Both the position numbers and the translations under genes were made by a program. This document shows positions 1 to 8,527 of a DNA stretch of 64,000 bases, one piece after another. Origin of the DNA: Lysinibacillus_B sp036662795 (lineage in GTDB: Bacteria; Bacillota; Bacilli; Bacillales_A; Planococcaceae). The stretch is from the NCBI RefSeq assembly GCF_036662795.1, contig NZ_JBAFWZ010000008.1, forward strand, positions 62,001 through 126,000, read 5' to 3'. The notes under the pieces are model-generated. The model worked only from the letters and a program-made list of their open reading frames with translations. It searched no databases and had not been told where the DNA came from. Each line of letters opens with the position of its first letter. Positions within the stretch are counted from its first letter, which is position 1.

Positions 1-878
1 CCGTCAATCCCAGCAATACCTACGATTTCGCCTTTACGTACAGATAAGTTTAAACCTTTTATTTTTTCGATACCACGATAATCAAGGACCACTAAATCTT
101 GTATATTTAAAACTTCCTCAGTTGGATTTGCCGACACTTTTTCTGTTTTGAATGTTACCTGACGTCCGACCATTAATTCAGCAAGTTGGTCTGGATTCGT
201 TTCAGCTGTAACTACTGTTCCAATCCCTTCGCCTTTGCGAATAATTGTCACTCGGTCAGATACTTCCATAATTTCTTTTAATTTATGCGTAATTAAAATG
301 ATCGATTTACCTTCTTCGATTAAACGGCGCATAATTTGAATTAGCTCAGAAATTTCTTGCGGTGTAAGCGATGCAGTTGGCTCGTCAAAAATCAAAATCT
401 CCGCACCACGATATAATGTTTTCAGGATTTCTACACGCTGCTGCATCCCTACTGAAATATCTTCAATTTTCGCATTTGGATCTACATCTAAGCCGTATTT
501 TTCAGATAAAGCCTGAATATCCTTTGCAGCATGATTTATATTTACAATGCCGCCCCTAGTTGGCTCATTTCCTAAAATAATATTTTCAGTTACAGTAAAA
601 TTTTCAACGAGCATAAAATGTTGATGCACCATCCCGATTCCTAGATCGTTCGCAACATTTGGATCTGTAATTTTAACTGTATTTCCACGCACTTTTATTT
701 CTCCAGCTTCTGGCTGGTATAATCCAAACAGTACGTTCATCAAAGTTGATTTACCTGCACCATTTTCACCTAATAGTGCATGTATCTCACCTTTTTTTAA
801 TTGGAGGGTGATATTATCATTTGCTACGAATCCGCCAAATTCTTTACGTATTCCAAGCATTTCAATCACGTATTCCAC
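1..878 (-). CDS. nupO: Nucleoside-type ABC transporter ATP-binding protein (C-terminal part beyond left edge)
   Basis: ATPase that would energise uptake of a nucleoside or related ligand with the BMP lipoprotein encoded just upstream. About 292 residues are visible. The first ABC domain is complete: Walker A GENGAGKST at residues 37-45, a signature region SVGMQQRVEI and Walker B ILIFDEPTASL. A second ABC domain begins near residue 260 and runs off the window, the tandem layout of sugar/nucleoside (RbsA/YufO-type) ATPases. The start is GTG at 878, preceded by AGGGAG. The symbol follows the B. subtilis nupNOPQ (yufNOPQ) order and is inferred; the substrate cannot be read from the sequence. The permease genes would be expected beyond the left edge. 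Confidence 0.85.
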   Translation of the reverse strand, partial: MEYVIEMLGIRKEFGGFVANDNITLQLKKGEIHALLGENGAGKSTLMNVLFGLYQPEAGEIKVRGNTVKITDPNVANDLGIGMVHQHFMLVENFTVTENIILGNEPTRGGIVNINHAAKDIQALSEKYGLDVDPNAKIEDISVGMQQRVEILKTLYRGAEILIFDEPTASLTPQEISELIQIMRRLIEEGKSIILITHKLKEIMEVSDRVTIIRKGEGIGTVVTAETNPDQLAELMVGRQVTFKTEKVSANPTEEVLNIQDLVVLDYRGIEKIKGLNLSVRKGEIVGIAGID

Positions 879-930
879 TGCATTCACTCCCTTAGGTTGA
901 AATTATTATAAAGTATTAAAAATTAACACA

Positions 931-956
931 GGAAAGATTTTATATAAAATCTTTCC
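931..956 (-). other. Perfect 26-bp palindrome between bmpA and nupO
   Basis: A perfect inverted repeat (arms GGAAAGATTTTAT, no spacer) lies 53 bp upstream of the nupO start codon. On the minus-strand transcript it is followed by TGTGTTAATTTTTAA, a poor U-tract. It may be an mRNA processing or stability hairpin or a weak attenuator; a protein-binding site is also possible. Confidence 0.45.
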
Positions 957-1073
957 TCTATTAATTTATTAGTTAATTTAGGATACTAGTTTAGAAGAAT
1001 AACTTATAGAACGCTTACATTTCTTAGGGGTAGAATTATCTTAATAATAAAAAAATACCCTCTTAAGTACAAA

Positions 1074-1117
1074 ATCATCATAGAGACTAGAAAAGTCTAC
1101 CTAATCTCTATGATGAT
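1074..1117 (-). terminator. Hairpin just downstream of the BMP lipoprotein gene
   Basis: Arms at 1074-1086 and 1105-1117 are perfectly complementary over 13 bp and begin 12 bp past the lipoprotein stop codon. The following transcript is TTTTGTACTT, a short U-tract. This fits a leaky terminator or 3' stabiliser that keeps lipoprotein mRNA above that of the downstream ABC subunits, a common arrangement for binding-protein transporters. Confidence 0.55.
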
Positions 1118-1129
1118 CATCATGTTATT

Positions 1130-2227
1130 TTACTTCTTTACTTCTTCAGGAACTACAATTTCACCAGAAATGATTTTCGCTTTATATTCTTCAACTGTTT
1201 TTAATACATCCTCAGTAATTGCACCACGAGAATCAGCTAAACCTACGCCGTCTTCTTTAAGACCGTAAACGATTGTTTCGCCACCTGGGAATTTCCCATC
1301 TTTCGTACGGTTTGAAATATCTACTACTGCGTTCGATACACCTTTAAGCATTGACGTTAATGTTACGTTATGTTCCCCAACTTGACCTTCTGGATATTGA
1401 TCTTTATCTACACCAATTACCCATACATTAGCATTAGGGTCTTTTTCTTTACGCTCTTTTGCTTCAGTGAATACACCGTTACCAGTACCACCCGCAGCGT
1501 GGAAAATAATATCAACACCTGATGAGTACATACTGTTTGCAGCTGTTTTACCTAATTCTGCTTTATCGAATGCTTCCGCATAATATACCTCGATTTCAAT
1601 ATCAGGGTTTACCGCTTTCGCACCTGCTTCAAATCCAGCATGGAAACGCTCAATTACTGGAATAGATTGTCCACCTACGAAGCCGATTTTACCGCTTTCA
1701 GACATTTCAGCTGCAGCAACACCTGCAAGGAATGCTCCTTCTTGCTCTTTGAATAGAACTGATGCAACGTTTGGAGCATCTACTACTGAGTCAATGATTG
1801 CAAGTTTTGCATCCGTACGTTGATCTGCGATTTCTTTAACTGCATCGCCCATTAAGAAACCAACACCGAATACTAAATCAAAGTCACGACGTAATAATGA
1901 ATTTAAGTTTGTGTTGTAGTCTGCATCAGATTTTGATTGAAGGTAAGCATAACCGCCGTCACCTTCAGATAATCCGTTGTCATTACCAAACTGTTGAATA
2001 CCTTCCCAAGCTGATTCATTGAATGATTTATCATCAATACCACCAACATCAGTTACCATTGCAATTGAAAGTGCACCTTCAGTTGCTGTACCTTCAGTAG
2101 CTGTACCTTCTTTATCTTTTGCTTCGTCCTCTTTTCCACTTTTACCATCGTCGCTTCCACATGCCCCTAAAATGGCACCAGTTGCTAGTACAGAAGAAAT
2201 TAATAAACCAAATTTACGTTTTTTCAT
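1130..2227 (-). CDS. nupN: BMP family ABC transporter substrate-binding lipoprotein
   Basis: Extracellular lipid-anchored receptor that captures the ligand for the ABC transporter encoded downstream. The N-terminus is a lipoprotein signal peptide: basic residues, hydrophobic stretch, then lipobox LGAC with the lipidated Cys at 23. A low-complexity acidic linker holding two TATEG copies follows, then a periplasmic-binding fold with the BMP/Med segments DVGGIDDKSFNESAWEG and GGTGNGVFTEAKER. The length of 365 residues is normal for the family, whose known ligands are purine nucleosides. A GGGGGG-rich Shine-Dalgarno precedes ATG. The upstream GntR gene is the likely regulator. The symbol is by analogy with the B. 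subtilis guanosine transporter. Confidence 0.85.
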   Translation of the reverse strand: MKKRKFGLLISSVLATGAILGACGSDDGKSGKEDEAKDKEGTATEGTATEGALSIAMVTDVGGIDDKSFNESAWEGIQQFGNDNGLSEGDGGYAYLQSKSDADYNTNLNSLLRRDFDLVFGVGFLMGDAVKEIADQRTDAKLAIIDSVVDAPNVASVLFKEQEGAFLAGVAAAEMSESGKIGFVGGQSIPVIERFHAGFEAGAKAVNPDIEIEVYYAEAFDKAELGKTAANSMYSSGVDIIFHAAGGTGNGVFTEAKERKEKDPNANVWVIGVDKDQYPEGQVGEHNVTLTSMLKGVSNAVVDISNRTKDGKFPGGETIVYGLKEDGVGLADSRGAITEDVLKTVEEYKAKIISGEIVVPEEVKK

Positions 2228-2281
2228 AAGTGATTCCCCCCAAGGATTTTGTAATTAGCAGGATAATTAAATAATAATGTT

Positions 2282-3010
2282 CTACACCCGTTTTCGAACT
2301 ACATGGAAGCTGAATTTATCAGCTCTAAAATAGTTCTTAGAATACAGTACAACTTGGTCATTCTCATCATAATGAAGTTGCTTCAATATGAGTAATGCCG
2401 TCTCAGGTCCGCATTTTAAAATTGGTGATACATGTTCGTGGTAACCGATAGGATCTATATAAGTGATCGCATAAGCTACACGAATGGCACCAGATTTTTC
2501 AAGGGCCGAGAAAATAGACACGTCTTGATTACTTATAAATTGCTTAGGCAAATAGCTTGCTGGCACTTTATCGATACAATAAACGACAGGTTCACCATCT
2601 GCAGTTCTAACACGTTCAATTTTGATTACATTGTCATCAATGTCGGATTGGAATCTGTTTATATCATCTTCAGTAGGTTTATTCTCAGTTGCATTTATGA
2701 ATATTGTCCCAGGCTCCATTCCTGCATTTTCAATCATGGAAGAAATACTCGATAGATGCTCAATACCTGATGTAAATAATGGCTTAGGATTGACGAACGT
2801 GCCTACACCATGTCTACGAACGATGACATTTTCTTCTTCCAATAATCGAAGCGCCTCACGTAAAGTTGCTCGACTTACTCCAAGCGATTTTGATAGTTCA
2901 AATTCAGAAGGAAGCTTTTCATTTTCATGAAATACTCCTTTTTCAATATCTGATTTTAAACGGTCTATTACTTGTAAGTACAAATGACGATGATCAGTTT
3001 TAATTGACAC
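2282..3010 (-). CDS. GntR/HutC family transcriptional regulator with UTRA domain
   Basis: DNA-binding regulator with an N-terminal winged helix (about residues 8-75; core LPSEFELSKSLGVSRATLREALRLLEEE) and a C-terminal UTRA ligand-binding domain (about 95-235). The start is GTG at 3010, the end of the open frame, preceded by GGTGG. It sits directly upstream of the BMP transporter and downstream of spoIIIE, the position of ymfC in B. subtilis, so it is probably the YmfC counterpart. The inferred role is ligand-responsive repression of itself and the transporter genes. An ATCAGA/TCTGAT inverted repeat lies 24-37 bp upstream of the start. Confidence 0.85.
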   Translation of the reverse strand: MSIKTDHRHLYLQVIDRLKSDIEKGVFHENEKLPSEFELSKSLGVSRATLREALRLLEEENVIVRRHGVGTFVNPKPLFTSGIEHLSSISSMIENAGMEPGTIFINATENKPTEDDINRFQSDIDDNVIKIERVRTADGEPVVYCIDKVPASYLPKQFISNQDVSIFSALEKSGAIRVAYAITYIDPIGYHEHVSPILKCGPETALLILKQLHYDENDQVVLYSKNYFRADKFSFHVVRKRV

Positions 3011-3033
3011 TAATAACCACCACCGATTTAGAG

Positions 3034-3047
3034 ATCAGACATCTGAT
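3034..3047 (-). promoter_or_regulatory. Candidate operator upstream of the GntR regulator
   Basis: ATCAGA-CA-TCTGAT is a 6-2-6 inverted repeat between the regulator start codon and an AT-rich stretch with -10-like elements (TATAAT and TATATT near 3075-3095 on the minus strand). GntR regulators often bind such short palindromes just downstream of their own promoter, so autoregulation is likely but inferred. Confidence 0.45.
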
Positions 3048-3204
3048 GTACAACAATTCCTACTAATTCGTTGATTAATATAACACTTTTATTATAAGAA
3101 GAAAACATTTTTCACAAAAAACTCATTATAAAACGAAAAATTTCAGCATAATTTAATGAATTCTGATGCAAAAAATAGCAAATCTGAATTTTTTAGCTTG
3201 TTAT

Positions 3205-5505
3205 TCAATTTATAACGCTCGACTTATTCAACAGGACCTGCCTTGGCTTACTACCTTCTGGTGGACTGACAACACCGCGCATCTCCATTTGATCCATAAT
3301 TCGGGCTGCTCTTGCATAACCAATTCTAAATTTTCGTTGCAGCATTGAAACGGATGCACTTTGCATTTCCATTACGAGCCCAACTGCATCATCGTATAAT
3401 TCATCCTTATCTTCTGATATTTCAACTACCGGTTCATCAGTCGGAATCATCGCCTCCTCGTATTGTGCCTTTTGCTGTTCAATAACAAAATCTACCACAG
3501 ATTCGACTTCAGCATCGGATAAAAATGCTCCTTGAACACGTGTTGGTTTTGATGCTCCAGCTGGTAGGAATAACATGTCCCCACGACCTAACAGCCTTTC
3601 AGCACCACCCATATCTAATATTGTGCGTGAATCCACTGCAGAAGATACAGCAAATGCGATTCGAGATGGAATATTTGCTTTAATGATTCCTGTAATAACA
3701 TCTACAGATGGCCGTTGCGTGGCAATAATTAAGTGTATCCCCGCAGCACGGGCCATTTGCGCAAGCCTTGTAATGGAGTCTTCTACCTCACCTGGCGCAA
3801 CCATCATTAAATCAGCAAGCTCATCTACTATAACTACTATATACGGCAACTTAGGCTGCTTTTCCTTCCCGTCTCCATTTTCTTTTTCAATATGATCATT
3901 ATAGCCTTCAATATTTCGTGTACCCGTATGAGAAAATAAATCATAACGACGCTCCATCTCAGATACAACCTTTTGAAGAGCTTGGGCTGCTTTACGAGGC
4001 TCTGTTACAACTGGCGCAAGTAAATGAGGAATCCCATTATACATATTAAGCTCTACCATTTTGGGATCGATCATCATCATTTTGACCTCATGAGGTGCTG
4101 CTCGCATTAAAATCGAAACGATAATCCCATTAATACATACGCTTTTCCCACTTCCTGTAGACCCTGCCACTAATAAATGCGGCATTTTGTTTAGCTCGGC
4201 TAACATGGCTTGACCCGTAATATCCCGACCAAAACCAATTAATAGCTTTGCATTTGGTTTATTGTTTTCCTTTGCCTCAAGTACTTCCCTCAACGTCACA
4301 ACTGCAACTTCGCTATTTGGTACTTCGATACCGATTGCAGATTTCCCTGGGATGGGTGCTTCAATGCGAATATCCTTTGCTGCAAGTGCTAGCGCTAAAT
4401 CATCCTGAAGGCTAACAATTTTACTGACCTTTACACCCACGTCAGGTAACACCTCATATTTAGTAACAGCCGGTCCTAAATGAACTTGTGTTACTTTCGC
4501 CTTGACTCCGAAGCTATGGAATGTTTGCTCTAGTTTTTTCGCATTAGCTTGAATAATGGAATATTCACCACTTTGATCGTGCTCTGGTGGTGGATTTAAT
4601 AGCCCTAACGATGGTAATGTATAATGTTCATTATTAACAGAGGAGGGTTCCTTGGAAAATGGCGTTTCTTCAATCTTTTTTTCGTTTTGAATTAGATCCT
4701 TCGGCGGCTCCTCATCCCGTTGTAATGCATGTTCAGTAAAAGCTGATATGACAGGCTCCTCATGCACTATATGTTCCATCGGCATTGGTTTTTCTATTGA
4801 TGTTACCGCGATCTCTTCTGCCTGTTCTTCCTTCTTCCTTCCTTTTTTTCTTCCGGTGGGCTCTTGTGTGCTAATGGCACGTTTCGTTTTAATTTTTCGC
4901 TTCACCTTTGGACCCTTTTCAATAATTAGCGGTACGAGCGCTTTCCCTGAAATTAAAATAACACCGATCAGTAGTAGTACCCACGAGGCTATTTTGGCAC
5001 CTATCGAATCAAATAAAATATGAAGCAGACTAAATAAAATTGCACCTATCATGCCACCACCAAGCGAGTCACTACGCTTTATCACACCTTCCATTTCAAT
5101 TAGGATTCGCCATGTTTCTCGAATAACGGAATTGGATAATAACGTATTTGCGTTATGTAGCTGCTCAAATAGAATGCTATGACTAAATATTGAAAAGCCG
5201 GCCATTACAAATAAAGTTCCAATAACGATACGGTTTTTTAACGTAATTCCACGACGTCGCACCATAAAAATGCCTGCAATTAGCATACATAGGAATGGAA
5301 TAAAAAAGTGTAAGTTACCTAATAAAAACATCGATATAGTTTTTGTAATACGCCCTACGATACCTAGCTCAAAAAAAGCAATCATTGCAAACGCAATTAA
5401 TAAGATGCCGATAATTTCATAAGCGAGTGGGTGAAGTCCACCTGCGCTCGTTGCTTTTGTTTTTGGACCTGCTTTTTCTTTTCTTGAAGTCTTCGTTTCG
5501 GTCAT
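3205..5505 (-). CDS. spoIIIE: DNA translocase SpoIIIE/FtsK
   Basis: Septum-anchored ATPase that pumps chromosomal DNA across the division or sporulation septum. Four hydrophobic segments lie in the first 170 residues, followed by a charged low-complexity linker (about 190-310). The motor domain follows, with Walker A AGSTGSGKS and Walker B VVIVDELADLMM. A C-terminal winged-helix gamma domain (VSMLQRKFRIGYARAARIMDQME) recognises KOPS/SRS-type DNA. The length is 766 residues from ATG 5505, which has AGGTGG at good spacing; the in-frame GTG at 5514 overlaps that site. It follows rnjB; the tepA gene found between them in B. subtilis is absent. The genome may also carry an SftA-type paralogue, but this locus is the spoIIIE position. 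Confidence 0.93.
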   Translation of the reverse strand: MTETKTSRKEKAGPKTKATSAGGLHPLAYEIIGILLIAFAMIAFFELGIVGRITKTISMFLLGNLHFFIPFLCMLIAGIFMVRRRGITLKNRIVIGTLFVMAGFSIFSHSILFEQLHNANTLLSNSVIRETWRILIEMEGVIKRSDSLGGGMIGAILFSLLHILFDSIGAKIASWVLLLIGVILISGKALVPLIIEKGPKVKRKIKTKRAISTQEPTGRKKGRKKEEQAEEIAVTSIEKPMPMEHIVHEEPVISAFTEHALQRDEEPPKDLIQNEKKIEETPFSKEPSSVNNEHYTLPSLGLLNPPPEHDQSGEYSIIQANAKKLEQTFHSFGVKAKVTQVHLGPAVTKYEVLPDVGVKVSKIVSLQDDLALALAAKDIRIEAPIPGKSAIGIEVPNSEVAVVTLREVLEAKENNKPNAKLLIGFGRDITGQAMLAELNKMPHLLVAGSTGSGKSVCINGIIVSILMRAAPHEVKMMMIDPKMVELNMYNGIPHLLAPVVTEPRKAAQALQKVVSEMERRYDLFSHTGTRNIEGYNDHIEKENGDGKEKQPKLPYIVVIVDELADLMMVAPGEVEDSITRLAQMARAAGIHLIIATQRPSVDVITGIIKANIPSRIAFAVSSAVDSRTILDMGGAERLLGRGDMLFLPAGASKPTRVQGAFLSDAEVESVVDFVIEQQKAQYEEAMIPTDEPVVEISEDKDELYDDAVGLVMEMQSASVSMLQRKFRIGYARAARIMDQMEMRGVVSPPEGSKPRQVLLNKSSVIN

Positions 5506-5529
5506 CTTTTCCACCTACCTTTACTGTAG

Positions 5530-5575
5530 AAAAAAAGGATTTTCTTGAGCCCAGCTGGCAAAAGAAAATCCTTTT
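5530..5575 (-). terminator. Intrinsic terminator downstream of rnjB
   Basis: Arms at 5534-5546 and 5562-5574 (AAAGGATTTTCTT and its complement) pair over 13 bp. The loop contains CCAGCTGG, and a run of seven T follows on the minus strand. It lies between rnjB and spoIIIE, so spoIIIE probably has its own promoter in the remaining gap. Confidence 0.85.
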
Positions 5576-5684
5576 CATACTTTTGTAACGTCCCATCAAT
5601 ATTACACAATGTCAGGTACGACATGTTGTTTCAAAACAAGGTACGATACTTTAAAAAGTATTGATTGCAATGAACTGAATGATC

Positions 5685-7352
5685 CTAATATTCCATTATA
5701 ATTGGGATAATCATTGGGCGGCGCTTCGTTTTTTGGAATAAGTAGCTATTCAGTTCGTCACGGATTTCTTGTTTTATATTTGTCCATTCAAATGTATCTT
5801 TACTTACATACTTTTCAATAACAGATCGTGCGATTTCTGACGACTCAACCATCAGCTCTTCAGACTCTCGTACATAAACAAATCCGCGTGATAAAATTTC
5901 TGGACCTGACGCAATCTTCTTTTGCGCACGGTTTAAAGTTACAACGACGATGAAAATACCATCTTGGGAAAGTAGTTTACGATCACGTAGAACAATATTT
6001 CCGACATCACCAACACCAATTCCGTCAATTAGAACATTACCTGCTTGTACACGACCGCTCATTCTTATCTTGCCGTTTTTGTATTCTACAATATCGCCTT
6101 TATCCGCGATAAAAATTTGAGACTTTTGCATCCCGACTGATTGTGCAAGCTTTGAATGCGCAATCAGCATACGATATTCACCTTGAATCGGAACAAAATA
6201 TTTTGGCTGCATTAAATTTAGCATTAATTTTAAATCTTCTTGACTACCATGTCCTGAAACATGTACTTTTTTATCTGCTGTTAATACATTTGCACCAGCT
6301 TTGGCAAGTTGATTCATCGTATTGTACATTTGCACTTCCATGCTAGGTGACGGAGTGAAAGTAATTAAAACAGTATCCGTATTACGAATTTTAATTTCAC
6401 GATGATGCTTTCGCACAATTTTATCTAATGCATCAAGCGGTTCACCCTGGTTACCTGTTGCAATAATAATTATTTCATCATCTTGATATTTATGAATATC
6501 ACTTACAGGAATTAACGTATTCTCGTCCACTTCTAAATAGCCAAGAGTTACTCCTAAATCGACTACCTTTTCAAGGGGCTTACCTACAACCGCTACTTTG
6601 CGGAATGATTCTTGCGCTTGCGTAAACACCTGCTGAATACGAATGAAGTTTGAGGCGTAAACTGCTACAATAATACGACCTGGTGCCCCATGGAATGTTT
6701 TAGCTAAACGATCTTCAATCACCGTTTCGCTTGTTGTATAGCCTGGACGCTCTGCTTCTGTTGATTCAGAAAGTAAAATAAACACGCCGTCCTCACCAAG
6801 CTGAGCCATTTTTGCTAAATCTGGCTTGAATTTTCCTTTTGCAGACTGGTCAAATTTAAATTCACCTGTGTGCACGATTGCCCCTTCAGATGTATGGAAA
6901 ACAACCCCCAATGCATCTGGAATGCTATGTGTCGTATGGAAGAACGTCACATGAGTGCGATTAAAGTTCATACGACTTTTATTCGTTACTTCAAAGAATT
7001 TCACTTGATGTGGAGCAGGAAGCTCTTTTAAATGCTCCTTCGCAAGGGCAATTGTTAATTTTGAGCCATAGACTGGCGCTTTAATTTTTTGTAGAACGTA
7101 AGCAATTGAACCAATTGCATCTTCATGTCCGTGTGTTAGGAAAATTCCTTTCACGCGCTCTTTGTTTTCTTCTAAGTACGTAATGTCCGGTATAACAATG
7201 TCGATACCTAGCATTTCATCCTCTGGGAACATTAACCCACTGTCTACGACGAAAAGCTCTTCATCGATTTCGATTACATACATGGACTTTCCGATCTCGC
7301 CAACTCCGCCAAGAGGGATGATACGGATTACTTCATTTTTCGTTTTTGTCAC
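5685..7352 (-). CDS. rnjB: Ribonuclease J2
   Basis: Metallo-beta-lactamase/beta-CASP ribonuclease that works with RNase J1 in 5'-3' exonucleolytic and endonucleolytic mRNA decay. The zinc-binding motif LTHGHEDAIGS and the beta-CASP signature region (FTPSPSMEVQMYNT, HVSGHGSQEDLKLML) are present. The start is GTG at 7352 with AGGAGG at good spacing. This gives 555 residues, the same as B. subtilis RnjB, and removes 33 non-homologous residues of the longer open frame. The position between dapA and spoIIIE supports J2 rather than J1. Terminators on both sides suggest a single-gene transcription unit. Confidence 0.92.
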   Translation of the reverse strand: MTKTKNEVIRIIPLGGVGEIGKSMYVIEIDEELFVVDSGLMFPEDEMLGIDIVIPDITYLEENKERVKGIFLTHGHEDAIGSIAYVLQKIKAPVYGSKLTIALAKEHLKELPAPHQVKFFEVTNKSRMNFNRTHVTFFHTTHSIPDALGVVFHTSEGAIVHTGEFKFDQSAKGKFKPDLAKMAQLGEDGVFILLSESTEAERPGYTTSETVIEDRLAKTFHGAPGRIIVAVYASNFIRIQQVFTQAQESFRKVAVVGKPLEKVVDLGVTLGYLEVDENTLIPVSDIHKYQDDEIIIIATGNQGEPLDALDKIVRKHHREIKIRNTDTVLITFTPSPSMEVQMYNTMNQLAKAGANVLTADKKVHVSGHGSQEDLKLMLNLMQPKYFVPIQGEYRMLIAHSKLAQSVGMQKSQIFIADKGDIVEYKNGKIRMSGRVQAGNVLIDGIGVGDVGNIVLRDRKLLSQDGIFIVVVTLNRAQKKIASGPEILSRGFVYVRESEELMVESSEIARSVIEKYVSKDTFEWTNIKQEIRDELNSYLFQKTKRRPMIIPIIMEY

Positions 7353-7542
7353 TTTATTTCCTCCTAAAAATATCCCGAACAGCAACCACTTAAAGTTCAT
7401 TATACGTGGTGAACGTCTATAGCACAAATTAAAAATGCGAATAACTGACAAAATCTATCTTGATTTCACTTATGTAGCTACTATATATTAAGAAAATTTT
7501 GATGAACTGCTAGGAAACGAAATATTGGTATCGGATTCCTAT

Positions 7543-7587
7543 AAAAAAACCGCAGACTATTCGAACCTGATCGAATTAGTCTACGGT
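7543..7587 (-). terminator. Intrinsic terminator downstream of dapA
   Basis: A long, slightly imperfect stem-loop (7549-7587; ACCGTAGACTA/TAGTCTGCGGT plus an inner TTCGA/TTCGAA) is followed on the minus strand by seven T. It begins 15 bp past the dapA stop codon. Confidence 0.88.
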
Positions 7588-7602
7588 TAGTTTTCAATCC
7601 AG

Positions 7603-8514
7603 TTATTTCACTGCTAATGCACGAAATCCTTTTGCTTTTTCTTGATACGTATCCCAAATTTTATCAAAGGCAGCCTTTTCTTCTGGCAGCATTTCCATCA
7701 TTGGCATGCGAACATCTAGTGTATCAAAACCTAGCTTTGTCATAGCATATTTTACAGGTGATGGGTTTGGCTGTGCAAATAATGCACGGCAAAGAGGAAG
7801 AAGCGCGCGGTGAATTTTTGCCGCTAGCTTATGATTTCCTTCTTCAAAAGCTTTAATCATTAATTGCATATCATTCCCAACAACATGTGATGCAACAGAA
7901 ATAACTCCTGCTCCACCTATTGCAAGAAGTGGAAGTGTTAGACCATCATCGCCACTGTAAACAAGGAAGTCATTTTCAACATTTTCAATAATGTCACCCA
8001 TTTGGTCTAAATTACCGCTCGCTTCCTTGATGCATGTAATATTTTCTACGTCACGGCTTAATGAGATTGTCGTTTCGGCTAAAATATTCGCACCTGTACG
8101 TCCTGGCACATTATATAACATGACAGGTAGCTTCGTTTCCTTAGCAATCGTTTGAAAGTGGGCATACATCCCGCGCTGGTTTGGTTTGTTGTAATACGGT
8201 GTTACAAGCATAATGCCGTCTGCACCATTTTCCTCCGCTTTATGTGTCATAGCGATGGAATACGCTGTTTCGTTATCTCCCGTTCCAGCGATAACAGGTA
8301 CACGTCCTGCTACCTTTTCAACAGTAAAGCGTACAACTTCAATTTTTTCCTCTGTTGACATCGTTGGATTTTCTGATGTTGTTCCGCAAGCGATAATTGC
8401 ATCTGTGCCATTATCGATTAAGTGATTAATAATTCGTTCTAATTCTGGGTAGTTAATTGTGCCATCTTTTTTAAACGGCGTTATCATTGCCGTTCCTATA
8501 CGACCGATATTCAT
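7603..8514 (-). CDS. dapA: 4-hydroxy-tetrahydrodipicolinate synthase
   Basis: Condenses pyruvate with aspartate semialdehyde to give 4-hydroxy-tetrahydrodipicolinate, the first committed step towards lysine, diaminopimelate and spore dipicolinate. It is a TIM-barrel class I aldolase. Schiff-base Lys163 sits in TCIKEASGN and Tyr134 in LYNVPGRTG, with GTTSE near residue 44. The length is 303 residues against about 290 in B. subtilis; the extra residues are at the C-terminus. The start lies 13 bp after asd, so the two are cotranscribed. In B. subtilis the aspartokinase gene dapG separates them; it is absent here. Confidence 0.95.
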   Translation of the reverse strand: MNIGRIGTAMITPFKKDGTINYPELERIINHLIDNGTDAIIACGTTSENPTMSTEEKIEVVRFTVEKVAGRVPVIAGTGDNETAYSIAMTHKAEENGADGIMLVTPYYNKPNQRGMYAHFQTIAKETKLPVMLYNVPGRTGANILAETTISLSRDVENITCIKEASGNLDQMGDIIENVENDFLVYSGDDGLTLPLLAIGGAGVISVASHVVGNDMQLMIKAFEEGNHKLAAKIHRALLPLCRALFAQPNPSPVKYAMTKLGFDTLDVRMPMMEMLPEEKAAFDKIWDTYQEKAKGFRALAVK

Positions 8515-8527
8515 ACTTGCACCCCTC

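Noticed and set aside
2019..2258. Plus-strand ORF opposite the lipoprotein gene
   Set aside because: It is the antisense shadow of the signal peptide and acidic linker, with no ribosome binding site.
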